Shown: positions 1-8,562, counted from the stretch's first letter. The stretch: 17,644 nucleotides of DNA from JAFEDN01 sp963697455 (GCA_963697455.1 CAVOOI010000022.1:1-17644); one strand, 5' to 3'. Numbers and translations are program-made. Notes: a model not told the origin generated them from the sequence alone.

Positions 1-116
1 AACGGGAAATCAGAGCCAAAAGGTTCCAGACCAGGGGTAAATTCTAAGTAAAGCGGGAGGTGGTTTTTATTTTCCTGTAAAATTAAGCACTTAAAGAATC
101 GGTTTGCCCGGATCAT
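1..116 (-). CDS. Partial unknown ORF running off the left edge
   Basis: On the minus strand an ATG at 116 opens a frame that stays open for 38 codons to the window edge. It begins MIRANRFFKC and later reads LPLYLEFTPGLEPFGSDFP. An in-frame TAA lies three codons upstream of the ATG, so this would be the true start region. No good ribosome binding site precedes it. It lies about 50 bases downstream of the secreted-protein gene and on the same strand. I do not recognise the sequence. It could be the start of a real gene or a remnant; only the sequence to the left would tell. Confidence 0.3.
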   Translation of the reverse strand, partial: MIRANRFFKCLILQENKNHLPLYLEFTPGLEPFGSDFP

Positions 117-167
117 AGGTGGTTAGCTTCATCGTCTTAGCCCTATAAGCGCTAACTTGTTTTGTTC

Positions 168-758
168 TTAATGAATACAATAGCTCTGGTTGCCATGCAC
201 AAGGGTTACTTTATTATTTTGCCATAAATAACTGCATACTTGCGCCGGTCGTGAATTGTAAAAATTCATTAATATTTTCCCTTTATACTGACTAAAAGAT
301 GAAGCATTTAAATAAAGATACCATTTGGACATATCCAAATTAAAATTAGAAGCAATCACCTCATCAAAATGAATAGCTTGTAATTGCTGATCTTTACTTT
401 GATACACGCCAGCGATGCCGCTAGTGCACATGCTGCCTTCACAAGAATATACCAGCACCCACTCCGGTTGGCCGTCATTGTTGATATCTGCCTGGTAGAG
501 TAAAAAAGCTCTGAAATTATAATTAGGCGCGTAAGGCGAACCACTCACTAAGTGAGGTTTATAGGTTTCGTTCCATTTTGATTCAATTCTTAGTGATTCC
601 ACGCCTTTGATTTTTATGCTTTTAACACCATTGTTATATTTCTCCGAAAATTCTTTTAATACTCCAAGATTATCAACCGGCATGATCGGGGTACCGTAAG
701 AGGTGTAACCAGCATTCATAAAGAGTGCCGCAAACAATAAAATAATAAGGCGTTTCAT
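168..758 (-). CDS. Secreted hypothetical protein
   Basis: This encodes 196 residues. The N-terminus (MKRLIILLFAALFMNAGYTS) is a typical Sec signal peptide with a basic start and hydrophobic core, so the product is likely periplasmic or secreted. The mature part has an acidic DINNDGQPEW segment near residues 91-100, which resembles the calcium-binding loops of FG-GAP or EF-hand proteins. Four cysteines (in SCEGSMC, VCSY and SYC) could form disulfides after export. The start is well supported by a strong TAGGAGGT ribosome binding site 6-7 bases upstream. I do not recognise a family with a known function. Similar small exported proteins are common in Legionella, but that comparison is from memory. 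Confidence 0.75.
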   Translation of the reverse strand: MKRLIILLFAALFMNAGYTSYGTPIMPVDNLGVLKEFSEKYNNGVKSIKIKGVESLRIESKWNETYKPHLVSGSPYAPNYNFRAFLLYQADINNDGQPEWVLVYSCEGSMCTSGIAGVYQSKDQQLQAIHFDEVIASNFNLDMSKWYLYLNASSFSQYKGKILMNFYNSRPAQVCSYLWQNNKVTLVHGNQSYCIH

Positions 759-908
759 TATTACCTCCTAAGGAAGGTTTGCTGACTTACAAATACCCTC
801 AAATACCCAAGCTCCACAACAAGCTTACCGAACCCAAAAAGAATACGTTCCTCAGCACGCAAAAATGAATTTTTTACCGAATTAAAAAAGTTTTCAACCA
901 ATTCTAAA

Positions 909-1514
909 TCAGCCATCACCAGGATCTTGAAGTTGCTTTAACTCTAGATCCATAGCGGAATTCTGCTTATCGTAAGAAACTAATTTGATGGAGTCATTTT
1001 TATAAATTTCATAATAAAAAATTTCTCTACCATTCCACCACTTTTGTAGATCTTTGCAATCAAAGCCGGCTTTTATTAACACTTTTTGAGAAGCTATATT
1101 TTCAGGTTCAGCCCCCGCAACTATTTTAGAAATCTTTAAACGCTCAAAGCCCCAGTGTATCAGTGCTTTTGCTAATTCAGTCGCATAACCGTTGCCCCAG
1201 TACTGCTTGTGTAAGCGATAAGCTAACTCGATATCGGGTTGTTTATCATAAAATCCCATATGAAATAGGCCAGCTTGACCGATAAAATGACCGGATTCTT
1301 TTTCAAAAACAGCGAAAAACCCCATGCCGTGTTTTTCCTGGTAGGGGATTGCGACATTGAGTAGAAAGCTTCTCACCTTTTCTTCAATGTGTATTGAACC
1401 ATCGCCAATGTACTTCATGACATCTGGGTCGGAGCGCAATGCAATTAAGTTTGCAAGTTCTGATGAGTCCAAGAATTTAAGAACGAGGCGTTTTGTTTCT
1501 AAAGCTATTTTCAT
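909..1514 (-). CDS. GNAT family N-acetyltransferase (RimJ/RimL-like)
   Basis: A 201-residue protein of the Acetyltransf_3 branch of GNAT enzymes, which move an acetyl group from acetyl-CoA to an amine on a protein N-terminus, antibiotic or small molecule. The N-terminal TKRLVLKFLDSSEL and DPDVMKYIGDG segments are characteristic of RimJ-like members. The acetyl-CoA pyrophosphate loop is QYWGNGYA at residues 104-111, inside the usual IELAYRLH...GYATELAKALI block. ENIASQKVLIKAGF near 139-151 is the typical C-terminal motif. About 25 extra residues follow the domain (DSIKLVSYDKQNSAMDLELKQLQDPGDG), which is unusual and may be a drifted tail. No clear Shine-Dalgarno is visible. Substrate cannot be told from sequence. 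Confidence 0.88.
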   Translation of the reverse strand: MKIALETKRLVLKFLDSSELANLIALRSDPDVMKYIGDGSIHIEEKVRSFLLNVAIPYQEKHGMGFFAVFEKESGHFIGQAGLFHMGFYDKQPDIELAYRLHKQYWGNGYATELAKALIHWGFERLKISKIVAGAEPENIASQKVLIKAGFDCKDLQKWWNGREIFYYEIYKNDSIKLVSYDKQNSAMDLELKQLQDPGDG

Positions 1515-1780
1515 TGGGTTTACTCTGACGAGTTATTGTTACAGTTGGGTCAAAGACCCGATTAGTTTAAATAAAGCCTATAGTTTAGTGCTCATGACAT
1601 TTTCGACCAAAGATCGGTGAAATTTGGACAAATCACTAATAAGTCCGACCCAAGCCATACGACCACTTATTTAGGCTTCATATGCTTTTGGGTGCAGCAT
1701 TTCTATTATACCTCTATATACCTTTATTTATCTATAAATTTCTTGGCTCGATTACACAAGAATTACACTTTTTTATTGGG
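1515..1780. other. Gene-free spacer
   Basis: This 266-base AT-rich spacer lies between the GNAT gene and the 108-codon gene. It contains a short perfect hairpin, GGGTC-AAA-GACCC, at 1547-1559, without a following T-run. A pyrimidine/TA-rich stretch near 1710-1740 repeats TATACCT. An open frame on the plus strand crosses the GNAT gene into this region and looks like a shadow. I see no convincing gene or promoter. Confidence 0.4.
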
Positions 1781-2107
1781 TTAACTTTTGGGCGGTATAC
1801 TATGGCCGCCATTGGAAAGCACGTCGATAAAATTCATTTCGATGCTTAAAGCCTCCGGTTCTTTTGCTTCGGATTGTATGACCTTATTTAAGGCCGAATA
1901 AAAATTGTCGCTGTTGATTTTCCCAGCGTATAAAAATGCCAAGGCATGCTGATAATGTATTTCAATTTGAAAGATAGGCCCGTGCGGATGATCTTTATAG
2001 GTTTCAACCAAGGTACGGCTTAAGCTTCCCATGACATCTACACACAAAGAAATTAAAGTAGATATGACGATATTATCACATTGAGGCAAACGGCTTGCAG
2101 ATGACAT
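1781..2107 (-). CDS. Hypothetical protein divergent from ahpC
   Basis: This encodes 108 residues with no signal peptide or membrane segment and a mostly helical composition. I do not recognise the family. Its start codon lies only 13 bases from the edge of the OxyR-like site at 2121-2157, and there is no Shine-Dalgarno. If the gene is transcribed from just upstream, its promoter must overlap that site, so an OxyR-type regulator could control it oppositely to ahpC. The composition is protein-like (LVETYKDHPHGPIFQIEIHY), supporting a real gene. It could be a peroxide-stress accessory gene or simply a neighbour. Confidence 0.6.
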   Translation of the reverse strand: MSSASRLPQCDNIVISTLISLCVDVMGSLSRTLVETYKDHPHGPIFQIEIHYQHALAFLYAGKINSDNFYSALNKVIQSEAKEPEALSIEMNFIDVLSNGGHSIPPKS

Positions 2108-2120
2108 TTTAATTTAATCG

Positions 2121-2157
2121 ATAGATTAAATCTATTATTACTATAGTATCAATTGAT
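2121..2157 (+). promoter_or_regulatory. OxyR-like operator upstream of ahpC
   Basis: The established OxyR consensus is two ATAGntnnnanCTAT elements separated by 7 bases. The first element, 2121-2135 (ATAGATTAAATCTAT), matches every fixed position. A 7-base spacer (2136-2142) follows. The second element at 2143-2157 begins with a perfect ATAG and keeps the inner A and terminal AT, but loses the T and the first two bases of CTAT. The site sits about 60 bases upstream of the ahpC start, between two divergent genes. OxyR control of ahpC and of Legionella ahpC2D is established; binding here is inferred. Confidence 0.65.
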
Positions 2158-2219
2158 TTTAGTTATACGCAAAAATCCTCTAAATTGGGTTTATTCGTTA
2201 ATTAAATAGGAGAAAATTG

Positions 2220-2764
2220 ATGTTAACTATTGGTAATTCGTTTCCTGAGTTTAAAGGTACAGCGGTTATTTCGAGTGATCCGCAGAATGTTTTTTTAGAA
2301 ATCAGTCAACAGGACTATCAGAAAAAATGGGCGGTTTATTTTTTCTGGCCTAAAGACTTTACTTTTGTTTGTCCTACTGAAATTACCGAATTTGGGAATC
2401 TAACGCAAGAATTTACGGATAGAGATACCAAAATCTTAGGAATCAGCACAGATTCAGAGTACGTCCATTTAGCGTGGAAGCAACAAAAGAATGAATTGCG
2501 TAATTTACCGTTTCCTCTGTTTTCAGATCTTAATCGTGAGCTTTCGACAAAATTGGGTATCCTGGAAAAATATTCGGGAGTAGCGATGCGGGCCACTTTT
2601 ATTGTTGATCCTGACAATATGATTCGTTTTGTTATGGTCAACAATCTCAACGTGGTAGAAATCCCAAAGAAGTTTTAAGAATTGTAGACGCTTTACAAAC
2701 AGATGAATTATGTCCCTGCAACTGGCAAAAAGGTGAACGTACTCTAACGGAGATAATCAAATGA
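2220..2764 (+). pseudogene. ahpC: AhpC-type peroxiredoxin, frameshifted near the 3' end
   Basis: This is a 2-Cys peroxiredoxin that reduces hydrogen peroxide and organic hydroperoxides in the cytoplasm, here paired with AhpD as reductant. The ATG at 2220 follows an AGGAGA ribosome binding site. The active-site motif PKDFTFVCPTE is intact, with peroxidatic Cys51 and Thr48. Near 2652-2657 one G appears to be missing: the expected Asn-Val-Gly-Arg-Asn-Pro becomes Asn-Val-Val-Glu-Ile-Pro, and the frame stops at 2678 after 152 residues. The correct frame resumes at 2657 (RNPKEVLRIVDALQTDELCP) and runs to TGA at 2762-2764. The lost tail holds the resolving cysteines (CPCNW). The repaired protein would be about 181 residues, a normal length. 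The tail is otherwise undamaged and its stop still overlaps the ahpD start as ATGA, so the lesion is recent or a sequencing error. Confidence 0.88.
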
Positions 2765-3303
2765 ATATTGAACAAATAAAAAGTAAATTAGGCGAGGAAT
2801 TGAAAGACATTAAACTGAATCTGGCTGCAGTATTAACCGATGAAGGAGCTTTGAATCTGAATAAAAACCAAATCTATTTGATCGGATTAGCTTGTGCCTA
2901 TGCAACAAAAAATATTGAACTTATTTCAGCTATAATTGCCGAGAGCGCTACTTTTTTGTCTGCAGAAGAACGCAAAGCAGCGAAAGCCGCATCCACTATT
3001 ATGGCTATGAACAATGTCTATTATCGATTTATTCACTTGGTAAATGACAAAAATTTTGCGAGCATGCCTGCAAAATTACGCATGAATATTATTGGCAATC
3101 CAGGTATTCATAAAGCTGATTTTGAATTAGCTTGTCTAGCCGTATCAGCTTTAAATGGTTGCGGAATGTGTATGGAAGCACATGTTCGTGAACTTTTAAA
3201 AGCCGAGATGAGCAGAGAAAGCATTCAATCCGCAGTACGAATTGCTGCCGTTTTAAATGCCACTGCGATGGCGCTCAGCGCGAGGGACAGTGAACCCCTT
3301 TGA
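2761..3303 (+). CDS. ahpD: Alkyl hydroperoxidase AhpD
   Basis: A 180-residue protein of the AhpD family (M. tuberculosis AhpD is about 177). AhpD is an all-helical thiol protein that passes electrons to AhpC and has weak peroxidase activity of its own. The redox centre is CGMC, Cys134 and Cys137, followed by His141; together with Glu122 this matches the Glu-Cys-x-x-Cys-His proton relay of the family. Its ATG overlaps the stop of the unbroken ahpC frame (ATGA, 2761-2764), so the two were a translationally coupled operon, driven from the OxyR-like site. If the ahpC frameshift is real, AhpD has lost its normal partner's recycling cysteine and coupling would also be weakened. Confidence 0.93.
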   Translation: MNIEQIKSKLGEELKDIKLNLAAVLTDEGALNLNKNQIYLIGLACAYATKNIELISAIIAESATFLSAEERKAAKAASTIMAMNNVYYRFIHLVNDKNFASMPAKLRMNIIGNPGIHKADFELACLAVSALNGCGMCMEAHVRELLKAEMSRESIQSAVRIAAVLNATAMALSARDSEPL

Positions 3304-3408
3304 ATTTCGCGACCTACACACTAAAATCTTCCAACTATTGAAACAATGTGATAGGATCACAAGAGAATTAAGTAGTACGCAGAAATTAAAGCGAGGTCAC
3401 CGATCAAA

Positions 3409-4575
3409 ATGTTAGTTAATCCCAGCTTGGTATCTGATTTAATACCGGAGTTAATTAAGATACGCCAACAAATTCATCGTAATCCGGAATTATCCTTTAA
3501 AGAACATCAAACAGCGAATTTAATTGTAAAACAATTGCAAACGTACGGCATCACAGACATCCAAACCGAAATAGGAAAGACCGGGGTTTTGGTGGTGATT
3601 GATTCTGGCAAGTCAGGAAAAACAGTTGCCTTGCGGGCGGATATGGATGCTTTGCCCATGCTCGAAAAAACTGGCAAACCTTATGCCTCACAAAATAAAG
3701 AGGTCATGCATGCCTGCGGTCATGATGGTCATACTGCCACTTTATTAGGAGTGGCGGCTGTATTAAATAAATTACGTGATTCTTTTAAAGGGAAAGTAAA
3801 ATTACTCTTTCAACCGGCTGAAGAAATTGGTGCAGGCGCTCAGGCAATGATCGCCGATGGCGCTTTAAATCAAGTAGATGCTGTTTTTGGATATCATAAC
3901 GCTCCAGGAGTCGTCGGGCAAATTGCGACTAAGCCAGGAACCATTTTGGCGGGTGTAGATTCTTTCAAAATAACTATCCACGGAAAAGGAGGACATGCAT
4001 CATTACCTCAACTCTGTATCGATCCGATATTAATCGGCTCTCACCTTGTCGTTGCACTGCAATCCCTTATCAGCAGGCGGATAGCCGCAACGGATAACGC
4101 GGTCATTACCATTGCCCAATTTGACGCCGGAACAAAAGAAAATATCATTCCTGACGATGCCCTTCTAAAAGGTTCTATGCGCACGATTACAGCTTCACAG
4201 CGCGAGTTTTTAGTAAAAGAAATGACTCATTTGGTAAATCATATCGCGACTGGTTTTGGCGCCCGTGTTGAAATTGAATTTATACAAATACTGACCCCTA
4301 CCATTAACACGATCAAAGAAACTGAGTTAGTTGCTGAGATAGCGCGAAAGAATTTCGGCGCAGATTCATTAATACACTTACCTAATCCACTGATGGTATC
4401 AGAAGATTTTGCTTATTTTTTAGAAAAGGCGCCCGGTTGCTTTTTCTTTATTGGCACTGGCGCCAGCATTGAAAGTGAGGAGCATAATAGTCATTATGAC
4501 TTTAATGATAACATTTTACCCGTTGCTGTTCGGATGATGAGTGCAGTAGCACTAGGATTTTTGCAAAGTAATTAA
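3409..4575 (+). CDS. M20 family metallo-amidohydrolase
   Basis: This encodes 388 residues, the usual length for M20D enzymes such as hippurate hydrolase, N-acyl-amino acid amidohydrolase and IAA-amino acid hydrolase, which remove an acyl group from an amino acid. Metal ligands are visible in order: Cys103 and His105 in HACGHDGH, Glu138-Glu139 in FQPAEE, His163 in YHN and His362 in SHYDF. Asp106 and Glu138/139 are the usual catalytic carboxylates. His196 in GKGGHAS marks the inserted dimerisation domain. There is no signal peptide, so it is cytoplasmic. It starts 105 bases after ahpD with a GCGAGGT ribosome binding site, and its 3' end overlaps the converging transporter gene by 24 bases. The exact substrate cannot be told. 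Confidence 0.93.
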   Translation: MLVNPSLVSDLIPELIKIRQQIHRNPELSFKEHQTANLIVKQLQTYGITDIQTEIGKTGVLVVIDSGKSGKTVALRADMDALPMLEKTGKPYASQNKEVMHACGHDGHTATLLGVAAVLNKLRDSFKGKVKLLFQPAEEIGAGAQAMIADGALNQVDAVFGYHNAPGVVGQIATKPGTILAGVDSFKITIHGKGGHASLPQLCIDPILIGSHLVVALQSLISRRIAATDNAVITIAQFDAGTKENIIPDDALLKGSMRTITASQREFLVKEMTHLVNHIATGFGARVEIEFIQILTPTINTIKETELVAEIARKNFGADSLIHLPNPLMVSEDFAYFLEKAPGCFFFIGTGASIESEEHNSHYDFNDNILPVAVRMMSAVALGFLQSN

Positions 4576-5838
4576 AGAAGAATATGCCAACTCACGCCTT
4601 TTCTCAGTGAGTAAAGCGATTAAACTAATTCCCGCTGCAATGATCAGCAAAAGCGCGGGAGCATTGTTAGAATGAGTGATTTTAGTCAGATAAAGTGCAG
4701 AAGCAGGTGCAGTGCCGCCAAATAAACTCATACTCAAGTTGAATGCAAGACAACTGCCTGAAAACCGCACCTTGACAGGAAAGGGCCGCATCGCCAGTAG
4801 GATTACCGAACCGGTGATTACACCAATTAAAATGGAAAACGTCATATAGCTAATAATAACTGCCATGAATGAGGCGCTGGAAATCAGCCAAAACAGCGGA
4901 TAGCCAAGCGTCATAAATCCTATACAGGCCGCGGAAAAGAAAATTGAAGGATTTATTTTATCAGTTAATTTACCAACACCGAGGCTTACGCAAAAAGTGA
5001 CAATAAAACCCACTGAACACACCAACATGATGGTTTGCTGTGATATGCCCAGCACATGAGTACTTAATGTGTTCGGAATAAAGACCGCAAGAAGATAAAT
5101 TCCAATGCCCATTAAACAAAATAATAACGTTATTCTGATGAGTGAGGGTAAATTTCCTTGAAATAACTCCACGAGAGGGTTGGGGGAAAGATGATGATTT
5201 TCCACAGCCTTTTCGAATTCATAAGATTCCGGCTGTTTAATTCTGATGGCTAAAATAACAAAACCGATGGCTCCTCCTAATAAAAATGGCAGCCGCCATC
5301 CCCAAGTGAGCAAGCTGTCGCCGTGGAAAGTCAAAAAAATAATCGTAGCAACCATCGACCCTAATAGCAGACCGAAGTTACCGGCGCTAAGCACAATGCT
5401 TCCCGCAAAGCCTTTTTTGTTATCTGGTGCATTTTCCATTAAAAATAAGGCAGCTCCCATCTCCTCGCTGGTGATGGATAAGCCCTGACAAATTCTACAG
5501 AGGGCGAGCAATACAGTGGCTATGACTCCCATGTGCGAATAAGTGGGTAATAAGCCTATACTAAAGGTTGAAATGGCCATAATACCCACCGCGCAAACCA
5601 GAGAGGTTTTTCTACCCAATTTATCGCCGATATAACCAAAAATAAGGGCGCTAAACGGCCTTACCAGCGAGCCGGTGCCGAATAGCACAAACGCAAGCAT
5701 CAGGGAAGTATACTTATCATGTGCCGGAAAAAATAAACCTGCTATCGTACTGGCAAAAAAACCATAAATGATATAATCATACAGTTCCAGTGCATTACCT
5801 GCGGCGCAACCCGCGATAAAATTTTTCCATGGTTTCAT
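4552..5838 (-). CDS. MHS-type major facilitator transporter
   Basis: This is an inner-membrane transporter of about 428 residues with roughly 12 hydrophobic segments. The opening KPWKNFIAGCAAGNALELYDYIIYGFFA and the early loop GYIGDKLGRKT (MFS motif A) are typical of the metabolite:H+ symporter family that includes ProP, KgtP and citrate carriers. SLVRPFSALIFG is another family mark. I chose the ATG at 5838 because a CAGGAGA ribosome binding site lies about 10 bases upstream; a longer frame from 5883 would add 15 residues across that site. It faces the amidohydrolase tail to tail with a 24-base overlap, so there is no room for a terminator between them. The substrate is unknown, perhaps an organic acid, amino acid or osmolyte. 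Confidence 0.9.
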   Translation of the reverse strand: MKPWKNFIAGCAAGNALELYDYIIYGFFASTIAGLFFPAHDKYTSLMLAFVLFGTGSLVRPFSALIFGYIGDKLGRKTSLVCAVGIMAISTFSIGLLPTYSHMGVIATVLLALCRICQGLSITSEEMGAALFLMENAPDNKKGFAGSIVLSAGNFGLLLGSMVATIIFLTFHGDSLLTWGWRLPFLLGGAIGFVILAIRIKQPESYEFEKAVENHHLSPNPLVELFQGNLPSLIRITLLFCLMGIGIYLLAVFIPNTLSTHVLGISQQTIMLVCSVGFIVTFCVSLGVGKLTDKINPSIFFSAACIGFMTLGYPLFWLISSASFMAVIISYMTFSILIGVITGSVILLAMRPFPVKVRFSGSCLAFNLSMSLFGGTAPASALYLTKITHSNNAPALLLIIAAGISLIALLTEKRRELAYSSLITLQKS

Positions 5839-5995
5839 TATGATACTTTCTCCTGAGTAAAACATTGTGTAGGATAGTGTCACATGATCAATAAAAATTC
5901 AAGTATTCGCGGCAGACACTTCTACTTAAAAAAATCTACACAAGTCGTTCCTGTTTAAACCGTTATATAATTCTTCTATACTGCTTCTTGCCTGA

Positions 5996-6985
5996 CTAAG
6001 GCTTGGCAAAAAGCATATTGCTGGTAATGTCTACCACTGCTCGGTGAGCCAAAAGCCAATCATAACCTACGATTCCCTCGATAGGCGTCCCGAGCTTAAC
6101 ATTCTTTAAATCCATCACCATGACTTCTTGAGGAGAACCAGCAAGCGAAGCGATTGAAATTTTATTGACCTTGGCATAAGCAAAATTAACGTTACCACCT
6201 CCACCACCTTTGCCGACTTGTTCGTTAAATACTTTTAGACCCAACTTCTTGGCGTAATCTGCTGAAAGGATTGTTTTAGGTACTCCAGTATCCAGTAAGA
6301 AACGTATGGGCTGATTGTTAACTTTACCTATAATAGTGACATGCCCTGAGGGAGCACTTTCTAGACTAATTTTTTGATATCCTGCTGTAGATAACCAGGG
6401 TTGATAATCATTATTCGGTTGCGTTAAATTTTTATCTTTCGCCAAAAAATAAAGATGATGGCCTGATACGTCAATAATAGTATGATATTGGCGCAGAAAA
6501 CTCATCCCCATCAATCCAGCAACTGGTTGACTAAATTCAGCCTCCATAAATGTCAAATCCTGAACTAATGCTACAGTATTAACCGCAACAAAATTAGAAA
6601 GTTTCATAACTGGAATAACGACGCTTTTGGGCTCATGCAGTACGCCATCTGCACCAGTAGATAACTTTTTTCCCGCAAGGACGTAAGGTTTGAATTGATT
6701 GGTTAAGGAAATTTTTTCATCAACCACCGTATCTGTTGCACCGGTATCTAACGAAAACAGTCCTTTACTGTTATCAGTAAAAATGCATTCCACAGAAGGG
6801 GAAAAAGACACAGCAGACTTGCCATTTTGCACTAACCGGATAGGCACTTCTTGGTAGCCCTGCGTTAACAGAACAGTTGATAAATTTGATTTATTAGCTA
6901 ATGCCTCATTAGCGAAAACAAATAAAAATAGTAAGAATAGCCACAAAAAAGTGATATTCCATATTTTAATTGCGTTTAACATCAT
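5996..6985 (-). CDS. Exported retropepsin-like aspartic protease with two DTG lobes
   Basis: The 329-residue product begins with a signal peptide (hydrophobic core residues 12-26, likely cleavage after NEALA), so it is periplasmic or secreted. Two catalytic motifs are visible: LDTGATDT with Asp80 and LDTGVPKT with Asp232. Each is followed about 75 residues later by the second hallmark of the fold: GLMGMSFLRQYHTIID after the first and GIVGYDWLLAHRAVVD after the second. The protein is thus a tandem of two retropepsin-like lobes that could form one active site intramolecularly, as in pepsin. A glycine run (GKGGGGGN) near residue 260 probably lies in the flap. A TTGGAGT ribosome binding site precedes the start; the second Met (6982) is equally possible. 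The target is unknown. Confidence 0.85.
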   Translation of the reverse strand: MMLNAIKIWNITFLWLFLLFLFVFANEALANKSNLSTVLLTQGYQEVPIRLVQNGKSAVSFSPSVECIFTDNSKGLFSLDTGATDTVVDEKISLTNQFKPYVLAGKKLSTGADGVLHEPKSVVIPVMKLSNFVAVNTVALVQDLTFMEAEFSQPVAGLMGMSFLRQYHTIIDVSGHHLYFLAKDKNLTQPNNDYQPWLSTAGYQKISLESAPSGHVTIIGKVNNQPIRFLLDTGVPKTILSADYAKKLGLKVFNEQVGKGGGGGNVNFAYAKVNKISIASLAGSPQEVMVMDLKNVKLGTPIEGIVGYDWLLAHRAVVDITSNMLFAKP

Positions 6986-7305
6986 TTTTTACTCCAAATT
7001 ATTTATTATTGATTCTGAAAACTCATCTACCCCGCCTCTGGGATTATTCCGGTTTATATTCCAACGGTCAACTTACAAAAGTACTCATATTTTAAATCAA
7101 ATTATTATCGGAATTCAATAATTTTTTATTAAAATACTGAAATTATGAGCTAGGAAATCGATCATCGAACTAATTTGAGGCGGCAATCATTAGTCATAGC
7201 CCCATGAACTTCATAAGCCGCCATTGTAGAACCTTTCGTCCACTCTATTTTTAGCTAAAAAATATTTTTTCCTAGGATCATGTGGGCTAGAACCGATTTC
7301 TATGA
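6986..7305. other. Gene-free spacer with possible minus-strand remnant
   Basis: This 320-base spacer holds no full gene. On the minus strand, near 7150-7265, a short frame reads WTKGSTMAAYEVHGAMTNDC and ends at a TGA. It looks protein-like but has no recognisable family or ribosome binding site, and may be a gene remnant. The rest is AT-rich and probably contains the promoter of the protease gene just upstream of 6985. Confidence 0.3.
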
Positions 7306-8562
7306 CTAAACCACGCTTTTAATAAAACGAAACGGTTGAGCAGCAAAACCAAATACTAACAATAACGCCAAAGCTCCAACCGGTGCGAAAAATAAAGCAC
7401 CATTAGGATGCCAAGCCAATAAACATCCGCCTAACATCGCGGTAAATGACCATACTAGCGTGGCGATGGTGCGGGTTAATCCCATTGCTTTGCCCTGTTG
7501 ATTGGAAGGAACCAATTGCGACAGAAAACCGGTAAATAAACTAAAAAATATGACATCTCCCATTGCAGTTGGAATAGGAGTTAACCATAGCAAATAGCGG
7601 CTCCAATCGCTCAGCGGATTTTCGCTGACCAATAAACTTAATAAAGTGCCACAAGCTACCGCACTGATGGACAGCCATATTAATTGTTGATAATTAAAAA
7701 ATCGCAGCAAAACTCGAATAATCACACCGGTGGCGATGATCAGCCAAAAAGCGATTGAACCAACAAACAGTCCGACCATGGACGGCGAAAAATGAAAAAT
7801 ATTTTTGAGCGTCGGCGGTATAAATTCATAATAACTACTCCAACTGATTTGACATAAAATCAGCAGAAAGAACATCCAGACAATGTGTTTACTCTTGAGC
7901 AAATCCCAATACCCTTTTGCCATTTGTTTCAAGGATATTGTCATCTGCTCAGGCTTCTGCAGTAAAGTTTCCGAGCAATATTTAATAATAATCAAACCGA
8001 TCACTGCAATAACCGCTGCGATGAAAAATGGAGTCACATAAGTTATTTGCACTAACCAGGCGTGATTGGCAAGTTGTCCGCCAATCACCGGACCTAAGCA
8101 TGCACCCAATGAGATAACGCATTGAATAGTGGCCATATTAGCAAACCGGTTTTGATTATTGCTGATATCACCAGCAATCGCCGGCCCGGTTGCCGGATTG
8201 GTGTTCAACAACCCAATTAATAGAAATCCGCTGATAAATAGGGTTGGACTATGAATACATAAGGCAACGGCGCCAAAACTCGCTACAATCAATAAACCCG
8301 ATAAAGTACAATTGAGGGCTAGTTTCCGCCCAAAATGATCGGACAAAGCGGTAATAATTGTATAGCCGATAACCCCCCCGATTTTATATAAACTCAAGCA
8401 CAAACCAAACAGTATGCTGCGTTTAGCCATACTAACCGGTTGCGAAAACAGGGGGCTATTTGCCGCAAAAAAGATAAAAGTCAGAAGAGGAGCAAGCATA
8501 TTGTTGCCAAGCTCAGAACTCATGATAACCGTAAATAGCTTAAATTTAGGTACTTGTCGCAT
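7306..8562 (-). CDS. Major facilitator transporter (drug-efflux-like)
   Basis: This inner-membrane protein of about 418 residues has roughly 12 hydrophobic segments. Loop 2-3 carries ITALSDHFGRKLAL, the MFS motif A (G/S-x-x-x-D-x-x-G-R-K). LGACLGPVIGGQLA in the fifth segment matches motif C (GxxxGPxxGG), which is typical of drug:H+ antiporters such as TetA and Bcr. The frame can be extended to a TTG at 8583, but the ATG at 8562 is better: a GAGGAC ribosome binding site lies 6 bases upstream of it, inside the extension. A lone gene with wide spacers on both sides. Efflux of a drug or metabolite is inferred from the family; the substrate cannot be read. Confidence 0.88.
   Translation of the reverse strand: MRQVPKFKLFTVIMSSELGNNMLAPLLTFIFFAANSPLFSQPVSMAKRSILFGLCLSLYKIGGVIGYTIITALSDHFGRKLALNCTLSGLLIVASFGAVALCIHSPTLFISGFLLIGLLNTNPATGPAIAGDISNNQNRFANMATIQCVISLGACLGPVIGGQLANHAWLVQITYVTPFFIAAVIAVIGLIIIKYCSETLLQKPEQMTISLKQMAKGYWDLLKSKHIVWMFFLLILCQISWSSYYEFIPPTLKNIFHFSPSMVGLFVGSIAFWLIIATGVIIRVLLRFFNYQQLIWLSISAVACGTLLSLLVSENPLSDWSRYLLWLTPIPTAMGDVIFFSLFTGFLSQLVPSNQQGKAMGLTRTIATLVWSFTAMLGGCLLAWHPNGALFFAPVGALALLLVFGFAAQPFRFIKSVV

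Noticed and set aside
2217..2219. TTG codon as the start of ahpC
   Set aside because: The adjacent ATG at 2220 is better spaced from AGGAGA and is the normal start codon.
2652..2678. Programmed ribosomal frameshifting to rescue full-length AhpC
   Set aside because: No slippery heptamer or downstream structure is visible, and ahpC is not known to use frameshifting; a deletion or sequence error is simpler.
7230..7305. tRNA-like GGTTCTAGCCC segment on the minus strand
   Set aside because: It resembles a T-arm loosely, but no acceptor stem, D-arm or anticodon arm can be paired around it.
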